A DNA stretch of 32,096 bases. It comes from Porticoccaceae bacterium. GTDB taxonomy: Bacteria; Pseudomonadota; Gammaproteobacteria; Pseudomonadales; Porticoccaceae. The first letter of the stretch is position 1. Each line of letters opens with the position of its first letter. The notes under the pieces were generated by a model. That model searched no databases, was not told the DNA's origin, and saw only the letters and a program-made list of their open reading frames with translations. Both the position numbers and the translations under genes were made by a program. Location: assembly GCA_023255165.1 (NCBI GenBank), contig JALRJD010000349.1:1-32096 (forward strand), written 5' to 3'. This document shows positions 28,074 through 32,096 of the stretch, piece after piece.

Positions 28074-30824
28074 ATGGATCACCAACCCGACTGGCACAGC
28101 TTGCAAGTCGCCAGCGTTATCAGTCAGCTGAAAAGCCACAGCAATGGGCTGAGCAGCGCCGAAGCGAGCCGCAGGCTGCAGCAGTATGGCGCCAATATTC
28201 TGCCCACTGCGCCACTTAAACCCTTCTATCGAATTCTGCTGGATCAATTTGTCAGCCCGTTTATCTATGTTCTGCTGTTTGCCATGCTGCTGTCACTGGC
28301 CATTGGCAACTTTAGCGATGCCTTGTTTATCGGCGTTATTCTGCTCGCCAATGCGCTGATTGGCGCTCTGCAGGAACACCATGCACAGCGCAGTGCCAAG
28401 GCCCTGAGTGAACTGCTGGTTAATCACTGCGAGGTCGTCCGCGATGGCCACAGAGTAAAAATCGCTGCCGAGGAGTTGGTCCCCGGAGATGCCGTGGTGC
28501 TCACCTCAGGTGACCGCGTACCAGCGGACCTGCGCCTGCTGAGCAGCGACAATTTGCTTATTGATGAATCCCTGCTCACCGGTGAATCACTGCCAGTTGC
28601 CAAGGATGCCGAATGCCTGTTGCCAGAGCAGACTCAGGTCGCCGAGCGCACTAACCAGGCCTTTGCCAGCACCATGGTCACCAGTGGCCGCGGTCTTGGG
28701 CTGGCGGTAGGCACAGGTCTAAACAGTGAGATAGGCCATCTGGCCAGCCATCTGATCGGAACGCAACAGGCGCAACCGCCCTTGCTGCAGCGTATGGAGC
28801 GGTTCAGCCGGCGCCTGACCCTGTATCTGCTCGGTTTGATTATTGTACTCGCCGCGGTTGATATAGCCCGCGGTTATGATCTTGTCACAGTCTTGATGAC
28901 GGTAACCGCACTGGCTGTGGCGGCTATTCCGGAGGGGCTGCCGGTGGCGCTGACCATTGTGCTGTCGATCAGTATGCGGCGCATGGTGCGGCGTCATGTG
29001 ATCGTACGCAAGTTGGTTGCCACCGAGAGCCTCGGCTCCTGCACCGTCATTGCAACCGACAAAACCGGCACCCTGACACGCAATCAGCTCAGCGCCAATC
29101 AGGTGCGCTTCTGCGATGGCCAGGGTTACCGAATCACCGCCAATGGCGCCAACCCCGCGGCCGATAGCGCTGGCGCCAGTGAACCGCTGCGATCAAACAA
29201 CAGCGAGCGCTTGCAGCGCCTGAGCCGCGTCGCCGGACTCTGCAATGAAGCCAGTGTGCAGACCGACAGCAGCACCGGCGAATGGCAAGGCTCTGGCGAT
29301 CCAGTCGATCAGGCATTGCTGGCCATGGCCTGCACGATTGTCGGCAGTGCTGCTCTGCACAGTTATCCGGTGATCGACCATATTCACTACGAACCGGAGC
29401 TGGGTTTGGCCGCAACCCTGCACCATCAGCCGCTAAAAAAAGAAGCCCTGGTCTGCGTCAAAGGTGCGTTGGAAAAGCTGATACCGCTGTGCAGTTGTGT
29501 CGCTGGAGTCAGCGGCAATGAGTCATTGGACCGAGACCAGTTGACCGCAGTGATGCATAGGTTAGCTGATCAGGGTATGCGTGTACTGGCCTTTGCCGAC
29601 GGTCATTTCGATCTCCAGCAGCCCTTCGATATCGAGCATCTCGGCAATCTCTGTCTGTTGGGAATGGTGGGCATGAGCGACCCACTGCGCGAAGAAAGCA
29701 AAGCCGCCGTCGAGGAGTGTCAGAGCGCCGGCATCAAGGTCTGTATGCTCACGGGCGACCACCCGATCACCGCGCTGGGTATTGCCAGAGAACTGAATTT
29801 GCTCAACCCTGAACTCAACCCTGAACTCAACCCTGAACTCAGTCCTGAACAGGGGCTGGTCAGCGGAACGCTTCTGCTTCAGGCAGAGCAGCAGGGGAAG
29901 CAGGCGCTGGATCAACTCACTGCCAATGCACTGATCTACGCCCGCGTAACCCCGGCGCAAAAATTGAGCATTGTCGAATCACTGATTCGCCAGGGCGAGT
30001 TTGTCGCAGTCACTGGCGACGGCGTTAACGACGCTCCGGCATTAAACGCCAGCCATGTGGGTATCGCTATGGGAATGCGTGGCACCGATGTCGCCCGTGA
30101 GGCGTCGGATCTGCTGCTGAGCGACGATAATTTTTCCTCCGTTGTCGCCGGTATCAAAGAGGGCCGCATCGCCTACCAAAATATTCGCAAAGTGGTGTTT
30201 TTCCTTATCTCCACCGGCGCCGCCGAGATGGTGCTGTTTTTGCTATCGACCATTTTTGCCACACCGATGCCGCTGACAGCCGTGCAACTGCTTTGGCTCA
30301 ATCTGGTCACCAGCAGTGTGCAGCATATCGGGCTGGCAATGGAGCCTGGTGAAGGTGATGAAATGCAAAGGCCACCGCGCCCGCCAGACGAGCCGCTATT
30401 TGACAAACTGATGATACGCCGCGTGCTGCTATCAGCACTGGTGGTGGGAAGCATCGGCTTTGGCTGCTTTAGCTATGTAATGGCACTTGGTCAGGATGAG
30501 GTCAGCGCTCGCAACAGTACCCTGTTATTAATGGTGCTGTTTGAAAACATTCAGGTTCTCAACAGCCGCTCGGAAACACGCTCGGTGTTTGCCCAGTCAC
30601 TTTTCAGCAACCCGATTTTGATTGTCGCAACATTGATGGCCCAGGGTCTGCATATTGCCGCAATGCAGTGGCCGCCACTGCAGCGAATACTGGCCACCTC
30701 ACCGGCAACCATGTCCCACTGGGTTGGTCTGCTCGGTGCCGCGCTGGTGATACTGCTGGTAATTGAACTGGATAAACTGATCAGCAGAGTGCTGACCAGA
30801 CGCGCGGCTATAAAAACGTTATAA
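28074..30824 (+). CDS. P2-type cation-transporting ATPase (Ca2+/PMCA-like)
   Basis: DKTGTLT, LLTGES, VTGDGVNDAPAL, PEGLPVALT. Confidence 0.93.
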   Translation: MDHQPDWHSLQVASVISQLKSHSNGLSSAEASRRLQQYGANILPTAPLKPFYRILLDQFVSPFIYVLLFAMLLSLAIGNFSDALFIGVILLANALIGALQEHHAQRSAKALSELLVNHCEVVRDGHRVKIAAEELVPGDAVVLTSGDRVPADLRLLSSDNLLIDESLLTGESLPVAKDAECLLPEQTQVAERTNQAFASTMVTSGRGLGLAVGTGLNSEIGHLASHLIGTQQAQPPLLQRMERFSRRLTLYLLGLIIVLAAVDIARGYDLVTVLMTVTALAVAAIPEGLPVALTIVLSISMRRMVRRHVIVRKLVATESLGSCTVIATDKTGTLTRNQLSANQVRFCDGQGYRITANGANPAADSAGASEPLRSNNSERLQRLSRVAGLCNEASVQTDSSTGEWQGSGDPVDQALLAMACTIVGSAALHSYPVIDHIHYEPELGLAATLHHQPLKKEALVCVKGALEKLIPLCSCVAGVSGNESLDRDQLTAVMHRLADQGMRVLAFADGHFDLQQPFDIEHLGNLCLLGMVGMSDPLREESKAAVEECQSAGIKVCMLTGDHPITALGIARELNLLNPELNPELNPELSPEQGLVSGTLLLQAEQQGKQALDQLTANALIYARVTPAQKLSIVESLIRQGEFVAVTGDGVNDAPALNASHVGIAMGMRGTDVAREASDLLLSDDNFSSVVAGIKEGRIAYQNIRKVVFFLISTGAAEMVLFLLSTIFATPMPLTAVQLLWLNLVTSSVQHIGLAMEPGEGDEMQRPPRPPDEPLFDKLMIRRVLLSALVVGSIGFGCFSYVMALGQDEVSARNSTLLLMVLFENIQVLNSRSETRSVFAQSLFSNPILIVATLMAQGLHIAAMQWPPLQRILATSPATMSHWVGLLGAALVILLVIELDKLISRVLTRRAAIKTL
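29802..29849. repeat. Four 12-bp tandem repeats (ctcaaccctgaa) in the P-type ATPase
   Basis: Units at 29802, 29814, 29826, 29838; encode LNPELNPELNPELSPE. Confidence 0.92.
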
Positions 30825-30840
30825 CCGCCCCGACAAAGCG

Positions 30841-31809
30841 CTAATCATCAGCACGGGAAAACCCCACTGCAAACTGCCGACGCGCCATGGCAATCGTCTG
30901 GCCTGCATCAGCAGTGCTGTCAGCAATCTCAGCTGCCACTCGCAGACGCTCCCTGAGCCCGGTCTGATTGGCAATCTGAATCGCCAGCCCCGGTCGCGCA
31001 TTGAGTTCCAGCAACATCGGGCCACGCAGTCGGTCGAGCACAATATCCACACCCAGATAGTTGAGCCCGGAGAGATCGGCACAGCCAGCCGCCAACTCCA
31101 GCAATTGTTGCCAGTGAGGAATATGCAGTTGCTCAAATGAGATATAAGTATCCGGATGGCGGCTGACAATTTTATTGTGCTGCACCGCGCAGATGCTGCG
31201 GCCAGTGCCGATATCGAGACCCACCCCCACAGCGCCCTGATGCAGGTTGGCCTTGCCATCGGAGCTGTGAGTGGCGCAGCGCACCATCGCCATTACCGGC
31301 ACGCCGCGAAAGACAATCACCCGAATATCCGGCACGCCCTCATAGCTGTAGTCTTTGAGCACTGGGTCAAATTCGATCAACGCTTCGATCATGGCGCAGT
31401 CATTGCGCCCGGCCAGGCTGTGCAGCCCGGCGAGAATATTGGAGCTGTGACGGCGCACTTCACGCTCGTCGATCAAGCCGCCGCTGGATTTGATAAAGCA
31501 CTCGCCGTCACGCCCGACAATCACCAGAATGCCTTTGCCGCCGCTGCCCTGAGCCGGCTTGATAACAAAGGAATCTCGCTCTTTGACCAGATCGGTCACG
31601 CTGTTGACCTGAAATTGGTAATCGATCGTGCCATAGAGTTCGGGCACCGCAATACCGCGCTCGATGGCCGCGCTTTTGGTGCGCAGTTTGTTGTCGGCCA
31701 GCGCGTAGTGCTTGCGCTGGTTGTAGTGACCGATAAAACCGATATTGCGCTGATTCATGCCGAGCACACCCAGCTCACGCAATTTAAATGGCGATACCAG
31801 CAGCGCCAT
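30841..31809 (-). CDS. ATP-grasp alpha-L-glutamate ligase-like (RimK-like) protein
   Basis: FVIKPAQGSGGKGILVI, GVDIVLDRLRGPMLLELNARPGLAIQIANQTGL. Confidence 0.88.
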   Translation of the reverse strand: MALLVSPFKLRELGVLGMNQRNIGFIGHYNQRKHYALADNKLRTKSAAIERGIAVPELYGTIDYQFQVNSVTDLVKERDSFVIKPAQGSGGKGILVIVGRDGECFIKSSGGLIDEREVRRHSSNILAGLHSLAGRNDCAMIEALIEFDPVLKDYSYEGVPDIRVIVFRGVPVMAMVRCATHSSDGKANLHQGAVGVGLDIGTGRSICAVQHNKIVSRHPDTYISFEQLHIPHWQQLLELAAGCADLSGLNYLGVDIVLDRLRGPMLLELNARPGLAIQIANQTGLRERLRVAAEIADSTADAGQTIAMARRQFAVGFSRADD

Positions 31810-31813
31810 TTGG

Positions 31814-32096
31814 CTAGCGATCCTGTGACTGATTGCGCGCCATATCGCGGAACCGATAGAGCTCCGAGAGACGGTAGCCGGTATATTTGCCGAGCAGCAG
31901 AATCACGCCGAGCAGACTTAACATCAATTCGGGGAAATTAAAGGTCAGGTGTTCCACCAGATGGTTGGACATCGCCACATAGGCCAGCACCGCCACCAGC
32001 AGACTGCCACTGCCCTGAATCAACACTTCGTGGCCACCCTCCTCTTCCCACAGAATCGACATCCGCTCGATGGTCCAGGCGACAATCACGGTCGGG
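31814..32096 (-). CDS. C-terminus of a 7TM membrane protein (UUP1/transglutaminase-7TM type), runs off window
   Basis: Hydrophobic segments SLLVAVLAYVAMSNHLVEHLTFNFPELMLSLLGVILLLGKYTGYRLSELYRFRDM; 4 bp from the ATP-grasp gene. Confidence 0.65.
   Translation of the reverse strand, partial: PTVIVAWTIERMSILWEEEGGHEVLIQGSGSLLVAVLAYVAMSNHLVEHLTFNFPELMLSLLGVILLLGKYTGYRLSELYRFRDMARNQSQDR

Noticed and set aside
31156-31941. 261-aa plus-strand ORF opposite the ATP-grasp gene
   Set aside because: The minus-strand ATP-grasp frame has clear motifs; this one has none.
1-32096. CRISPR array, tRNA, rRNA or complete mobile element
   Set aside because: Short tandem repeats lack spacers; no tRNA/rRNA-like sequence, transposase or intact inverted-repeat ends seen by eye.

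Overview
The window (about 32 kb) appears to come from a gammaproteobacterium; this taxonomic guess is inferred from gene families only. Left part (1-7.1 kb): a truncated AMP-binding ligase whose 5' side abruptly joins unrelated sequence, a TenA/UndA-like heme-oxygenase-fold diiron protein (HDO), an SDR, a TPR protein, an OmpR/QseC-type two-component system, and a cupredoxin / FTR1-like permease / outer-membrane protein set. Centre and right (7.2-30.8 kb): a large glycogen island with hsp20, glgA, glgB, a CBS-pair protein, glgC, a GH57 enzyme, malQ, gap, a DUF4136 lipoprotein, two different GT35 alpha-glucan phosphorylases, a FixL/FixJ-like pair, an FNR/ANR-type regulator with the 4-Cys signature, a PilZ protein, a degenerate receiver and a P2-type cation ATPase. 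The right edge holds an ATP-grasp ligase-like protein and a 7TM protein fragment. The main discovery candidate is that most transcription units of the glycogen island carry FNR/ANR-type palindromes about 82-96 bp upstream of their start codons: TTGAT-N4-ATCAA at 12215 and 21692, TTGAC-N4-ATCAA at 17148, TTGAC-N4-GTCAA at 7112. One box sits exactly midway between divergent cbs-glgBA and glgC-GH57-malQ. With the in-island FNR and FixLJ genes this suggests a self-contained low-oxygen glycogen/dormancy regulon, similar in gene content to the mycobacterial DosR set (Hsp20, CBS pair, P-type ATPase). Other notable signals: a FixJ-like receiver whose phospho-acceptor Asp is replaced by Glu, and many short 12/15/18-bp tandem duplications in loops and termini of the island's proteins.
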